This document shows, piece after piece, positions 25,621 to 35,662 of a DNA stretch of 64,000 nt. The stretch comes from DATKDF01 sp963752045. GTDB lineage: Bacteria > Acidobacteriota > Vicinamibacteria > Vicinamibacterales > SCN-69-37. Position numbers and translations under genes: made by a program. Location: NCBI GenBank assembly GCA_963752045.1, contig CAVVWN010000014.1:1-64000 (forward strand), read 5' to 3'. Position 1 is the first letter of the stretch. Each line of letters starts with the position of its first letter. The notes beneath the pieces were generated by a model. The model worked only from the letters and a program-made list of their open reading frames with translations. It had not been told where the DNA came from and did no database searches.

Positions 25621-27126
25621 TCAGACCGGCATCTGCAGTTCGGGCATCGGCTTGCCGGCAAACAGCCGCTGGCAGGGCTTGCTCAGCCAGCGCGCCCACT
25701 GAACCGAATTCGATCGCCGGGCGCTGTCGGTGGAAATGCCCGTGTTGGCGTACATCTGCCGATAGAGCTTCGAGATCAGCACGAAGGCGAGGCGTGCCTT
25801 GAGCGACTTCACGCATCGGCTGCGCGCCCAGATCTGCGGAATGCTGTAGAAGCGATCCCACACCTTCTGGGTGTACATGCGGATCTCGTCGGGCGTCATC
25901 GCCGGGTGAGACATGTAGTACTTCGGCCGGCGGTTCGCGGGAATCAGCCAGTGCCGGGTGATGGGCACGCCGTCGACGGCCGGCGGCGCATCGCCAAGGC
26001 TCTTCTCCCACTTGTCGAAGTCGATCGTGCCCGGAAAGGGCGTCATCATCACGAACTGCGCAAACGTGATGCCGGCCTGCTCGGCGACCGCGGCCGTCGC
26101 GTCGAACGTGTCGGGCCGGTCGGTCGGCAGGCCGAAGATGAACGACCCGAGCACGTGCACGCCGCGCTCGCGGAACACGCGCAGCCGTGCCGCCAGCGCG
26201 TCGCCGGCCAGATTGAAGTTCTTGTAGACGGACTTCAGGCCTTCGGGCGTCACCGACTCGACGCCGACGAGCGCGCCGCGGATGCGGGCCTCGCGCATCG
26301 CATCGAGGAACTCGGGATCCTCGGCGGCCTCCATCGTGATCTGCGTGAAGAACACGGTGTCCTTCGGCAGCTTGGCCAGTTGCGCCATCAGCGCGAACCG
26401 ATCGGCGCGAAGCGCCTCGAGCTCCTGCAGCCGCGTGGGGTCCTTGAGCCGCGCGGCCTGTTCGAGGTCCTGCCGCGACACGGGATAGAAGTTGTCGTCG
26501 GCCAGCGCGATGAACCGGAAGCCGCGGCGGCGCAGTTCGACGATCTCGCCGACGACCGCGTCGGTCTCCCGATTGCGCGGCGCCTGTCCGTCGGTCCGCC
26601 ACACCGAACAGAACGAGCAGTGCTTCGGGCAGCCACGTACGGTCTGCACCGACGCCCACATGTACTTGCCAATCGGCACGAGGTCCCAGCGCGCGGGCAT
26701 GAAGCGGGCCCCCTCGACGCGGCCGCCGTCGTAGGTGGCCGCGGGCGTCCCCTTCTCGCAGTCGGCCAGCACCTCGGCCCACACGAGGTCGCCGTCGCCG
26801 GTGACTATGGCGTGGGCCTCGCCGAGGTCGCGGGCTTCGTCCGGGTAAAGCGTGGCATGGATGCCGCCAAAGACGACGAGTGCGCCGCGGGCGCGTGCTT
26901 CGCGGCCGATCGCATAGCCGCGCAGGGCATTGCCGGTGTGGACGCTGATGCCCACGACGTCGCCGGGCTCGATGCTGGCCGGGTCCAGACGCTCGAGCGT
27001 CTCATCGACGAGCACCGGCGTGCCGAACCGCTCCGGCGTCGCTGCGGCCAGCACGAAGAGCCAGCGCGGCGTGATGACGGCCATTCCGAACGCAAGATCG
27101 CTGGGGTTGACCAGGTGAACGCGCAT
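25621..27126 (-). CDS. B12-binding radical SAM protein
   Basis: A 501-aa class B-type radical SAM enzyme. An N-terminal cobalamin-binding Rossmann domain (residues about 1-150, GISVHTGNALRG, FGGIHATLYPDEA) precedes the SAM barrel with cluster motif C166-PKH-C170-SF-C173. A long C-terminal region follows (HWLIPANRRPKYYM, ANTGISTDSARR). Members of this group include hopanoid methylases and BchE-like cyclases; the specific reaction is unknown. It would need cobalamin, for which an uptake receptor is encoded at 62.4 kb. Confidence 0.9.
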   Translation of the reverse strand: MRVHLVNPSDLAFGMAVITPRWLFVLAAATPERFGTPVLVDETLERLDPASIEPGDVVGISVHTGNALRGYAIGREARARGALVVFGGIHATLYPDEARDLGEAHAIVTGDGDLVWAEVLADCEKGTPAATYDGGRVEGARFMPARWDLVPIGKYMWASVQTVRGCPKHCSFCSVWRTDGQAPRNRETDAVVGEIVELRRRGFRFIALADDNFYPVSRQDLEQAARLKDPTRLQELEALRADRFALMAQLAKLPKDTVFFTQITMEAAEDPEFLDAMREARIRGALVGVESVTPEGLKSVYKNFNLAGDALAARLRVFRERGVHVLGSFIFGLPTDRPDTFDATAAVAEQAGITFAQFVMMTPFPGTIDFDKWEKSLGDAPPAVDGVPITRHWLIPANRRPKYYMSHPAMTPDEIRMYTQKVWDRFYSIPQIWARSRCVKSLKARLAFVLISKLYRQMYANTGISTDSARRSNSVQWARWLSKPCQRLFAGKPMPELQMPV

Positions 27127-27374
27127 GAATGTGGTCCTCTCCGAGAGGCTTTAATGAGGGCCACGGGCCACCACGGCCGCTGGACTCAGGAAAGCGAAGC
27201 GCTCTCAGTTTACCGCGATTTCGGACGAATCCGCGCATCGCGCGGTTTTGGCCGGAATCGCGAGGCCGGCTGACGAGGTATACTGACGAGCGTCTAGTCT
27301 GAAACCGAGCCCGCCAGCGTTCGAGTAGTGCCCCCGGTGGGCGCGCGCCGTCCGGCACCACACCCGGGGGAGCC

Positions 27375-27551
27375 ATGGTTCACCGCCCAGCCGACACAAA
27401 CGCCTTTGAGTTCGTGATTCTCGCGTCGCTTCGCGCCGCCCAGTTGATGCGAGGCTGCACGCCCCGCGTCACGGCCGCCGAGAAGCCCGTCGTCACCGCG
27501 CAGCACGAAGTTGCCGAAGGCAAGGTGCTGTCTGTGCCACGGCCGGTCTGA
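27375..27551 (+). CDS. rpoZ: RNA polymerase omega subunit
   Basis: A 58-aa omega subunit, short but complete: FEFVILASLRAAQLMRGCTPRV is the conserved core with the Arg-Ala-Xaa-Gln-Leu helix, and the tail TAQHEVAEGKVLSV matches family C-termini. ATG 27375 follows GGGGGAGCC. A TATACT box at 27279-27284 is a possible -10 element without an obvious -35. It converges with the M20 peptidase gene, with six bases between stops. It is not next to gmk or spoT as in many bacteria. Confidence 0.9.
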   Translation: MVHRPADTNAFEFVILASLRAAQLMRGCTPRVTAAEKPVVTAQHEVAEGKVLSVPRPV

Positions 27552-27557
27552 CTGACG

Positions 27558-28940
27558 TTAGTCGCGGCGATCTGCCCCACCATCCGCCAGCCGGCACCAG
27601 AGCCGAGCCCAGGCCTCGAGCCCGAGCCGGAAGCGCTCGGGCCGATAGAACTCGTTGGGCGCGTGGATGTCCTCGTCGGCCGTGCTGAACGAGAAGAACA
27701 CCGTCTCGACACCCAGCGCGTCGCGAAACGTCGTCGTCACCGGGACGGTGCCGCCCATGCCGACCACGTCAACGGGAAGACCGAACACCTCCTCCAGCGT
27801 TTCGACGGCCACCTGCACGAACTGGTCGGCCGGCGACACCCGGTAGGCCGGGGCGCCGTCGCCGTGGCCGTCGATCGTCAGTTGGACGCCGGGCGGACAG
27901 TGCCGGCCGAGGTGCCGGCGTACTTTGGCGATGATGTCGGACGGCTGCTGGTCGGGCACGAGCCGGCACGTCAACTTCACGCGCGCCTCGCTCGGCAGCA
28001 CGGTCTTCCCGCCCGGTCCCTGGTAGCCGCCGTAGAACCCATTGATCTCGAGCGTCGGGCGATACCACTGCCTCGCGAGCGTGCCGTAGCCAGGTTCGCC
28101 GAAGGCATCGGCGCCGACGCCGTCGAAATAGCGGGCCTCGTCGAACGGCAGGCGATCGAGGGCGGCAACGAGGCCCGGCTCGATGGGCGTAACGTCGTCG
28201 TAGAAGCCGGCGACGGCGACGCGCCCGCCCTCGTGCAGTGACGCCACGAGTGCTGCCGCGGCGTGCAGCGGATTGGCCACACCGCCGCCGTGCCGTCCCG
28301 AGTGCAGGTCCTTCGCCGGACCGCGCACGGTGAATTCGAGCGACACGAGGCCGCGCGCGCTCACGGTCACGCTCGGCGATTCGGCACGCCACATCCCCCC
28401 GTCGGCCGAAAACACCACGTCGCAGGCGAGCGCGTCGCGCCGGTCTCCGACAAGCCCGGGCAGGCTGGGACTGCCAATCTCCTCCTCCGCTTCGAAGAGG
28501 AAGCGCAGATTCACCGGCGGCCGCCTGCCTGAGAGGAAGAAGGCCTCCGCCACGAGAATCGGGATCAGCATCGACGCCTTGTCGTCGCTCACGCCGCGGC
28601 CGTAAAGGCGTCCGTCCCGCTCGGTGAGCACGAACGGCGGCGAGAGCCACTTCTCGAGCGGCTCGGGCGGCTGCACGTCCATGTGGCCGTAGACGAGCAC
28701 GGTCGGGGCGCCGGGCGCGCCGTCCCATCGGCCGTACACGGCCGGGTGCCGTGCGGTGTCCCAGATGTCCACGTCGATGTCGCCGGCGCGACCGAGCCTG
28801 GCGGCCACCCAGTCGGCGGCCCTCCGCACGTCGCCGGCATGGGCGGGGTCGGTGCTTACCGAGGGGATGGCGACGAAAGACGCGAGCTGGTCGAGGTAGT
28901 CGCGGTAGTGATTGGCGAGATGGCGGAGCACCTCCTCCAC
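27558..28940 (-). CDS. M20 family dipeptidase
   Basis: A 460-aa M20/M25/M40 zinc peptidase. The metal-site motifs VYGHMDVQPPEP, GRGVSDDKASM and the catalytic EAEEEIGS are intact, and the dimerisation domain is present (residues about 210-360, LHSGRHGGGVANP). The pattern HMDVQP is that of dipeptidase/carnosinase-type members. GTG 28940 starts exactly where the SDR stop ends, so translation is coupled. It ends the operon creatininase, ketopantoate-reductase-like, SDR, dipeptidase. Confidence 0.93.
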   Translation of the reverse strand: MEEVLRHLANHYRDYLDQLASFVAIPSVSTDPAHAGDVRRAADWVAARLGRAGDIDVDIWDTARHPAVYGRWDGAPGAPTVLVYGHMDVQPPEPLEKWLSPPFVLTERDGRLYGRGVSDDKASMLIPILVAEAFFLSGRRPPVNLRFLFEAEEEIGSPSLPGLVGDRRDALACDVVFSADGGMWRAESPSVTVSARGLVSLEFTVRGPAKDLHSGRHGGGVANPLHAAAALVASLHEGGRVAVAGFYDDVTPIEPGLVAALDRLPFDEARYFDGVGADAFGEPGYGTLARQWYRPTLEINGFYGGYQGPGGKTVLPSEARVKLTCRLVPDQQPSDIIAKVRRHLGRHCPPGVQLTIDGHGDGAPAYRVSPADQFVQVAVETLEEVFGLPVDVVGMGGTVPVTTTFRDALGVETVFFSFSTADEDIHAPNEFYRPERFRLGLEAWARLWCRLADGGADRRD

Positions 28941-29708
28941 CTATCGACCTCCGTCGACCGACAAGGTCTGACCGGTGACCCACCCGGCCTGTTCGCTTGC
29001 GAAGAAGAGGACGCCGTTTGCAATGTCCTGCGGCGTGCCGAGCCGCCTGAGCGCGATGTTCCCGATGAGCCGTCGCTGCCCGTCCTCGCCGTACGACAGC
29101 CACTGTGCTTCAGTCGTGGGGTTCGACCGCACGAACCCCGGCGCGATGCAGTTCACCGTGATCCCAAATGGACCGAGCTCGTGGGCCAATTGGCGCGTCA
29201 AGCCGATCTGACCGGCTTTGGCTGATGCGTACGCCTGGATTCCGGTGAGGCTCACGCCCAGGCCGGCGCCGCTCGAGATGTTGACGATGCGTCCGAAGCG
29301 CGCGGCCTTCATGGCGGGCGCGACCGCCTGGCTGCAGTAGAACGCGCCGTCGAGGTTGACCGCGAAGATGGCGCGCCAGTCCGCTTCGGTCACCTCCTCG
29401 AGCGGCCGGCCAACCTGGCCCATGACGCCGCCGGCGTCGTTGACGAGGATGTCGATGCGTCCGTGCGCGTCGAGCGTCTCGCGGGCCATGGCATGGACGG
29501 CCGACCGATCGGTCACGTCAACCACGCGAACGTCGACGGGCGAGCCGTCCCTCTCTGCGAGGCTCGCCGTCTCGGCAAGCTCGTCGGCGAGGACGTCGCA
29601 GGCGACCACACGCGCGCCGAGGCCCGCAAAGCCGAGCGCGATGGCGCGCCCGAAGCCGTGTGCGGCGCCGGTCACGATCGCGGTCCGCCCGTCGAATCGG
29701 ATGTGCAT
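28941..29708 (-). CDS. Short-chain dehydrogenase/reductase (SDR)
   Basis: A 255-aa classical SDR. The NAD(P) motif TGAAHGFG is near residue 12, NDAGG replaces NNAGG near 90, and the catalytic Ser-Tyr-Lys set lies in NISSGAGL and YASAKAG. It ends with the family motif GQTLSVDGG. ATG 29708 shares one base with the stop of the upstream gene. Its substrate is unknown; operon neighbours suggest degradation of an amide- or lactam-containing compound. Confidence 0.93.
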   Translation of the reverse strand: MHIRFDGRTAIVTGAAHGFGRAIALGFAGLGARVVACDVLADELAETASLAERDGSPVDVRVVDVTDRSAVHAMARETLDAHGRIDILVNDAGGVMGQVGRPLEEVTEADWRAIFAVNLDGAFYCSQAVAPAMKAARFGRIVNISSGAGLGVSLTGIQAYASAKAGQIGLTRQLAHELGPFGITVNCIAPGFVRSNPTTEAQWLSYGEDGQRRLIGNIALRRLGTPQDIANGVLFFASEQAGWVTGQTLSVDGGR

Positions 29709-30775
29709 CAGTCGATTCTCCGCGCCTTGCGGCCGGGCTCTGCGGCGCCGAGTGCTGTGAGATTCTCCCAAGCCTGGGGCTTCTCGCCGCGCTCGACTTC
29801 GTGCATGACCGTCACGAGGCGCTCGAGGTGCGGCACGGCGACATGGTGCTTCTCGGCGATCTTCAGGAGCGGACCGAACTGGGCATCGACCTCCGTCTTC
29901 CGGTGGTGGACGGCGATGTCGCGCCACACGCCGCTGTGCGTCTTGGCGGACCGGCGATTGAACGCCACCATGGCGTCGAACGACGCCTCGACGGCCTCCG
30001 GCGTGCCGTCCGGTCCGAACGCCTGCGGGTCGAACCCGTTGAAGCCCATGACGCTCACGCCCTCGACGGCGGCGACCGCCATCACTTCCCGCGCGAGCGC
30101 GGTGAGCGCCGGCCGCGCCTCTTTCGACTCGAGCGCCTCGACGATGCTCGCCTCCGTGAGCGCGCTGGCGAAGAGGAGCGCCCCGTAGCCCATCTTCCCC
30201 CAGAGATATCCCCAGATGTTGTCCGTGGTGATGGCGTCGGGCTCGAAGTTCAGTAACGCGCGATGCACGCGGTCGAGGCGCCGCGTGTCGCGCCCGTCGA
30301 GCTCGCCCACCACCACGGCTCCTCGCCCGCCGAAGTGCACCACGCCCGGCTCGAGCACGTCGGCGCCGAAATTGATGAACGCGCCCATCGTGCGCGCCTC
30401 TCCCAGGATCTCCGCGATGGCAAGCTCATTGAACCCGTTCTGGAGCGAGACTACGACGCCCTGCGGCGCAAGATGCGGCGCGAGCGCGCGCGCCGCCGCT
30501 TCGGTGTGCAGGGCCTTGACCGAGAGAAACACCGTGTCCCAGGTGCCTTCGAGCTCATCGGGCGTGAAGGACGGCACGGCTTGCGCAAATGTCTCGATGG
30601 GGCCCGTAATGGCGAGGCCATGTTGGCGGATCGCGCGGACGTGATCGGCGTTCGTGTCCACGGCCGTGATGTCGAGGCCCGCGCGGGCGAGGTAAGCCGC
30701 CACCGTTCCGCCGATCGCGCCGGCCCCCCAGACCAGAACCCGCTCCGGCGAATCGGCTCCGGCCGTCTCCGGCAG
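29708..30775 (-). CDS. Ketopantoate reductase (ApbA/PanE)-like protein
   Basis: About 340-355 aa. The ketopantoate-reductase fold is clear: GFNGFDP, NIWGYLWGKMGYG and a catalytic-Lys context. The NADPH motif WGAGAIGGTVAAYLARAG lies upstream of the first ordinary start codon (GTG at 30703), and no ATG, GTG or TTG occurs between it and the in-frame TGA of the creatininase gene at 30776-30778. I therefore extend it to the CTG at 30775 that directly follows that stop. Translation probably re-initiates at this CTG or at another non-standard codon. An unseen sequence error is the alternative. A true PanE role in pantothenate synthesis is uncertain given the operon context. Confidence 0.7.
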   Translation of the reverse strand: MPETAGADSPERVLVWGAGAIGGTVAAYLARAGLDITAVDTNADHVRAIRQHGLAITGPIETFAQAVPSFTPDELEGTWDTVFLSVKALHTEAAARALAPHLAPQGVVVSLQNGFNELAIAEILGEARTMGAFINFGADVLEPGVVHFGGRGAVVVGELDGRDTRRLDRVHRALLNFEPDAITTDNIWGYLWGKMGYGALLFASALTEASIVEALESKEARPALTALAREVMAVAAVEGVSVMGFNGFDPQAFGPDGTPEAVEASFDAMVAFNRRSAKTHSGVWRDIAVHHRKTEVDAQFGPLLKIAEKHHVAVPHLERLVTVMHEVERGEKPQAWENLTALGAAEPGRKARRID

Positions 30776-31477
30776 TCACGCCCACGGCCCCTCCAGCGCT
30801 TCACGCGTTTCGGCGACGCCCGTCCGCCAGACCTCCAGCATGCGGTCGTCCGGCTTCTCGTACGCGCCGCCGAAGCTGCCGTCGCCGAGGTAGTCGCGCA
30901 CGGCGGCGGCGTCCATCAGCCGCATGCGGGCCACGTCGATCATCGGCTTCTTTCCGGCGGGAAGCTCCACGTCCGGCAGCCGGGTCCACGGGAAGTTCTC
31001 CATCCAGGATGCGTGCGAGGCCTCGCGGTCGATTGCGGCCACGGCCGCGGCCGTCCTCGGCGCGTTCCACCAGTTGTGCCACTTGACGGCCACACCCGGA
31101 TGGCCGTTCATCCATTCCTGCAGGATCGACCCGCCCGGAATGTTCCCGCCGTGGCCGTTCACGAAGAGGATGCGCCTGAACCCGGTGCCGGAGAGGCTGT
31201 CCAGGATGTCCGCGACGATGCGCTGGTAGGTCTCGAGGCGGAGGCTCACCGTCCCCGGATAGGCGCCGAAGTACGGCGCGATGCCGTAGTGCAGCACCGG
31301 AAACACCGGAACCCCGAGCGGCTGCGCGGCCTCGCGCGCGACGCGCTCGGCCAGAATGGCGTCGACCGACAGGCTGAGGTAGCCGTGCTGCTCGGTGCTG
31401 CCCATCGGCACGACGGCCCGCTCGTCTCGCTCGAGCGCCGCTTCGACCTGCATCCAGTTCATCCCGGTGATCGCCAT
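30776..31477 (-). CDS. Creatininase family amidohydrolase
   Basis: A 233-aa creatininase-superfamily protein. The family metal ligands are visible: Glu and His in GSTEQHGYLSLSVDA, His in NGHGGN, and Glu in SHASWMENFPW. The superfamily cleaves cyclic amides (creatinine) or processes peptides such as mycofactocin precursor; no mycofactocin genes are nearby. First gene of the four-gene minus-strand operon, starting from ATG 31477. Substrate not known. Confidence 0.88.
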   Translation of the reverse strand: MAITGMNWMQVEAALERDERAVVPMGSTEQHGYLSLSVDAILAERVAREAAQPLGVPVFPVLHYGIAPYFGAYPGTVSLRLETYQRIVADILDSLSGTGFRRILFVNGHGGNIPGGSILQEWMNGHPGVAVKWHNWWNAPRTAAAVAAIDREASHASWMENFPWTRLPDVELPAGKKPMIDVARMRLMDAAAVRDYLGDGSFGGAYEKPDDRMLEVWRTGVAETREALEGPWA

Positions 31478-31524
31478 GGCATCCCCTTCGTCACACCTGC
31501 GTCAGACCCGCGGCGCCGGCGCTT

Positions 31525-33057
31525 TCAGTCCTTCCGCGGCAGCATCTCGTCGCGCATCGCTGCGTGATAGACGAAGCTCGCAAGAATGACCGAGGCCTGC
31601 TGCAGGTCGGCTTCCGACGCCGCCTCGTAGACGTCGAGGCTCGTATGGTGCCGGCGGCTGTCGTAGTCGAGCGGATCCTGGATGAACTGGAAGCCCGGAA
31701 TGCCGATGGCGTTGAACGGCATGTGGTCGGTGCCGCCGGTGTTTCGCACGGTGAGCGTCGACGCCTCCAGGTACTGGAATGGCTCGAGCCATGCCTCGAA
31801 GATCGGCCGCACGAGCTCGTTGCCCTGCAGGTTGACGCCCCTGATGCGGCCGGATCCGTTGTCCACGTTGAAGTAGCCGCTCACTTTCGCCTGCTCCGGC
31901 TTCGGCGCCTCGCCAGCTCGCGGATTGCCGAAGTGCGTTGCGACGTAGCCGACCGACCCGAAGTAGTCCTGCTCTTCGCCGCCCCAGAGCGCGATGCGGA
32001 TCGTACGCCGCGGCGAGAGGCCGAGCGTCCGGATGATGCGAACGGCTTCGAGCGCCACGGCCGAGCCGGCGCCGTTGTCGACCGCGCCCGTCCCCGAGTG
32101 CCACGAGTCGAAGTGCCCGCCGAGCATGACGATCTCGTCGCGGAGCGCCGGGTCGCTGCCGGGGATCTCGGCGACGATGTTGTATCCCTTCGTGTCACTC
32201 GCATCGAAGGTCGTCGTCAGGCTGAGCTCGAGCGTCACGGGGATCTTCTTGTCGAGCAGGCGCAGGATGCGGCCGTACTGTTCCTTCGAGATGACGAACC
32301 CCGGGAACCTCGGTTCGGTTCCGGTGTAGTAACCGAGGCCGGCAGCCTCGAGAACGTTGTTGTCGCGCACGCTGGGCTCGATGAGGACGGCGATCTTCTC
32401 CTGTGCCAGAAACTCGAGCGTCGCCTTCGAGCGGCCCAGGAACTTCTGATAGTCCTCGTCTTCGGCCGTGAGGCTCCGCGGCTCGCCCGGATCGATCGCG
32501 CGCTCCTGACCGGTGAGATCCGCGTCGGTGAACCGGCGCGAGGGCGGCTCGAAGGGCGACGCGGCCGGCGACGGCTTGCCCAGCATCACGATGGCGCCGG
32601 CGAGCTTGCCGCGGTACTGCTCGTAGTCGGCTTCCGACGCGATCTGGACCAGCACCGGCGTGCCCCGCACGACGCCCGGCGTGCTTGGCGTCCACGCGTG
32701 CGGGTAGGCGACGATGCGCGTGTAGGTTGGCTCGACCAGCTCGACCGAGAAGCGGTTGACCGACCAGGCAGGCCCGAATTCACCCCACGGTTCGAGGTTG
32801 GCGTTGGCAAGGCCCCACTTCGTCAGCTGGTCGCGCGCCCACTCGGCGGCTTTCCGGTAGTTGGCCGACGCGGAGAGCCGCGGGCCGTACACGTCGCTCA
32901 GCCAGCTCAGGGTGTCCATCACCTGCGAGCGCTGGAACCCTTCCATCTTGATCCGCGCGATGGCGACCTCGTCGACCGATTCCTGGGCACCCACGGCCAC
33001 GATCGCCGCAAGCGCGAGGGCGGCCGCGATGCCGACCGAACGCTGGTTCCTGTTCAT
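31525..33057 (-). CDS. Exported M28 family metallopeptidase
   Basis: A 510-aa secreted aminopeptidase-like protein with a signal peptide (MNRNQRSVGIAAALALAAIV, cleavage near GAQE). A PA-type insert (GTPVLVQIASEADYEQYRG) precedes the M28 zinc domain with the ligands GGHFDSW, VDNGAGS, WGGEEQ and DHMPF. A late DYDSRRHHTSLDVYE stretch supplies the last His. Second M28 enzyme in the window, single-domain here. It probably trims peptides in the periplasm. Confidence 0.92.
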   Translation of the reverse strand: MNRNQRSVGIAAALALAAIVAVGAQESVDEVAIARIKMEGFQRSQVMDTLSWLSDVYGPRLSASANYRKAAEWARDQLTKWGLANANLEPWGEFGPAWSVNRFSVELVEPTYTRIVAYPHAWTPSTPGVVRGTPVLVQIASEADYEQYRGKLAGAIVMLGKPSPAASPFEPPSRRFTDADLTGQERAIDPGEPRSLTAEDEDYQKFLGRSKATLEFLAQEKIAVLIEPSVRDNNVLEAAGLGYYTGTEPRFPGFVISKEQYGRILRLLDKKIPVTLELSLTTTFDASDTKGYNIVAEIPGSDPALRDEIVMLGGHFDSWHSGTGAVDNGAGSAVALEAVRIIRTLGLSPRRTIRIALWGGEEQDYFGSVGYVATHFGNPRAGEAPKPEQAKVSGYFNVDNGSGRIRGVNLQGNELVRPIFEAWLEPFQYLEASTLTVRNTGGTDHMPFNAIGIPGFQFIQDPLDYDSRRHHTSLDVYEAASEADLQQASVILASFVYHAAMRDEMLPRKD

Positions 33058-33111
33058 CGATACACTCCGGGGAGAGGAGGCGCTCGGGCAGTCGCGCGCC
33101 GCGCGACAATA

Positions 33112-33957
33112 CTAGTGCGGTGACGGGCCTGACGCCAGCGTGGTGCCGTTCGCCTCGAGGAACCGCACGAGCTCGCGATTACCCGGGAAGTCTTTTGCCA
33201 GCTCGCGCGCGATGGCCACGGCGTCTGGCACCTGCTCTTCGCGCACCAGCATCTCCCAGAGCGCGAATCGCGCTTCGACCGAGGTGAAGAAGTCGGCCTC
33301 CGCAGCGGCGGCTTCGCGGACGGCGGCCAGCGCCCGGTGCCGGTCGCCTCCGCCGAGTATCCACTGGAAGATGCGCGGGACCTTCGTATCCACGATGTAG
33401 TCGATCCAGGCCCTGGCGACGCGCGCGCGCACGTGCTCGGGGTCGATCTTGAGGAGCGCATCGAGCGACCGCTTGGCTTCGCGGTACTCGGACCAGCCGG
33501 TGCGACGTCCGAGCGGGCCCAGGTGCAGCCAGATGTAGTTGAGATTCAGCTTGCCGAGATAGAAGAGCGCCTCGACATCGCCGGCGTTCGCCTTCACCCT
33601 GGCGCGGGCGAGCGTCCGTCCCCGAGCCACGTCGGCGTTGATCGCCTCGATGAGCGCCGGGCACGCTTCGCACGCCTTGAGCGCCTTGCCCTTGTCGGGC
33701 GGCTCCCCGATGAGTCGCTTAATCTGAAACAGGAGCGCGGCGGTCCGCAGCTCGCAGGCGGCCAGGTCGTCGGGGTCGGCGCCCTCGAGCGCGAGCGCCA
33801 CCGCCGCGGCGTCCTCATACTGGCCGTTGTAATACAGCTGCTGCCCGGCCGCCAGCGTCGGCGCCGCGGCGCCTTCCGGCTGCTGGGCCCGGGCCTGGCT
33901 TCCGGCGGCGAGGATACCGACAACGCCGAGGACGAGGAGCGCCCGCAGGTGGCTCAT
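33112..33957 (-). CDS. Exported TPR-like protein
   Basis: A 281-aa protein with a signal peptide (MSHLRALLVLGVVGILAAGS, then ARAQ). Helical TPR-like repeats follow: GQQLYYNGQYEDAAAVALAL, EALFYLGKLNLNY, AKRSLDALLKIDPEHVRARV, then EQVPDAVAIARELAKDFPGN. Probably a periplasmic scaffold; nothing catalytic is seen. It lies 54 bp upstream of the M28 gene in the same direction, so the two may be co-expressed. Confidence 0.75.
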   Translation of the reverse strand: MSHLRALLVLGVVGILAAGSQARAQQPEGAAAPTLAAGQQLYYNGQYEDAAAVALALEGADPDDLAACELRTAALLFQIKRLIGEPPDKGKALKACEACPALIEAINADVARGRTLARARVKANAGDVEALFYLGKLNLNYIWLHLGPLGRRTGWSEYREAKRSLDALLKIDPEHVRARVARAWIDYIVDTKVPRIFQWILGGGDRHRALAAVREAAAAEADFFTSVEARFALWEMLVREEQVPDAVAIARELAKDFPGNRELVRFLEANGTTLASGPSPH

Positions 33958-34013
33958 CCCTCCACTCTAGCAGGGTGCTGAAGCGAAGGCGGTTGGCCGC
34001 GTTGCCTTCGACT

Positions 34014-35628
34014 TCAGCGAAATGGAGCGAGGTCCTGCCAGATCTGCCGGAGCGTGGCCGGTTCGACGTCGCGGATGTCTGCCTTGTCCGGCTCCTTCTC
34101 CGAATAGAGCATGAGCCTGACGGTGCCACAGTCAGGGCCGAGCGCGTCGGGTGCGAACACCGACAGACCTTCGTAGACGGCGTCCGTCTCGGAGACGCGC
34201 AGCTCGAGCTTGAACGGGTGCAGCGGGGTGACCTCGCGGTCCCCGCAGAACGCGCGCAGGCGCGAAAAGCCCGCCCTGAAGCGCGTGATCTTCGGCAGCG
34301 ACGCGCCCTGCGTCATCGCGGCGCCCCGGGCGATCTTCATCCAGAAGCTCTCCGACTGCTTCGGTGTCACGCGTACCGAGCAGCACCGGCGGGGCGCTGC
34401 GCACGTAGTCGGACCAGTTGCCGAAGTCCATGGTCGGCAATTCGCCATGGCGGAGGGCGGCGTACAGCAACACGGGCGTGATGAACGTGATGTCGAAGTC
34501 GGACGAGGACATTTCGTAGGGCGCCAGGCTGCCCGCCCGTTTTGCGACCGCGTCTTCGAGCATGGCGGTCGGCATCGCCGTGGCTGCTTCCACCGGAAGA
34601 CGGGCGTCGTCGGGCGCCGTTCCGTCGCGCATCGCGTCGCCCACCGATTGCATGGCGGCGCACGCGTGATCGACGGAGACGATGGGCGAGTCGCCGCGCA
34701 GGTCGTCCGCGTCGTCGTCGTTCGCGACCGACGCGATGCCCGCCACGCGGCCGTCCTCGGTGAAGACCGGGCCGCCGGGGCCGGATTGCCGGAGGTCGAA
34801 GTCGGCTCCCACCAGCCGGCTCGACACGCGGCGGACCGTGCCGAACGCGATGTCGGCCGACCCGCGGAGGGGGACGCCGATCGTCATCACCGCCTGTTCA
34901 TCGACGAGCGGCATGGCCGGCCCCGTGCAGTCGAGCGGCACCGGCGGGAGCGACGCCACGGTCGAGGCCGCCACCCGGACCAGGGCGACATCCCGCGCGG
35001 GATCGGCGGCCAGCACGCGGCCCGCGACTTTCATCGAGGGCGAGAACTGCACCTCGACTGAAGTTGCCGCGCCGACGATCCGCTGGCTCGTCGCGATGAG
35101 GCCGCGCTCGTCGATCACGAATCCCGAGGTGTGCCCGGTTGGCGTCCAGATCGCCACGACGCTCTTCGTCCAAGGTCGGACCATGTCTGCCGGGCTGGGG
35201 CGCGCCGGCGACTCGCCTCCCCCGGTCGCGGCGGCGATCACTTCGTCGGTGAGAGGTTCGACGATCGCGTTGTCAGCGGTCAGCTCCAGCACCGCGTCGC
35301 GGCCGGCGACGACATCCACTGGCTGAATCCAGAGATAGGCCTGGCCCTGAAAGGCCACCGCCTGCTCCGATTCCACGATGTAGCTGCCCGGGCGAAGCAC
35401 GAGTCCGGCGGTGCCGTCCGCGTTCGTGACGACTCTCTGTGGCGCGGCGCTTGGCGGTGTGTCGCTCACGAGCAACCCATGGCGTGAGACCGGGGTTGCT
35501 GTGCCCGCCTCATCGACGAGGAGGACGCGAACGGTGAGCCTGACGGCCCGCTGGTCCGCAGCCGCGCCCGGAAGGGCCATGAGGGCGAAGAGCGTCGCGA
35601 CGACGACCGCGCGGGACATGAGGGTCAC
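34014..35628 (-). pseudogene. Exported trypsin-like (HtrA-type) protease, frameshifted
   Basis: The encoded protein has a signal peptide, an N-terminal beta domain (VRVLLVDEAGTATPVSRHG) and a chymotrypsin-fold protease region (VVAIWTPTGHTSGFVIDERGL, DPARDVALVRVA, then QSGPGGPVFTEDGRVAG). The usual catalytic GNSGGP reads GPGGP and the His site reads TGHTSG, so proteolysis is doubtful. The frame is good to about 34370; the matching C-terminus (TPKQSESFWMKIARG to WQDLAPFR) then continues in another frame to 34014. One base is missing or extra near 34362-34375. Without correction the product ends in unrelated text at 34132. Confidence 0.65.
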
Positions 35629-35662
35629 ATCCGGGCGGCCCGCACCTCGATGCTCTCGTGCG

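Noticed and set aside
27558..32104. Possible gene cluster for creatinine or pantothenate metabolism
   Set aside because: Family names suggest it, but neither pathway has its other genes here; I leave the substrate open.
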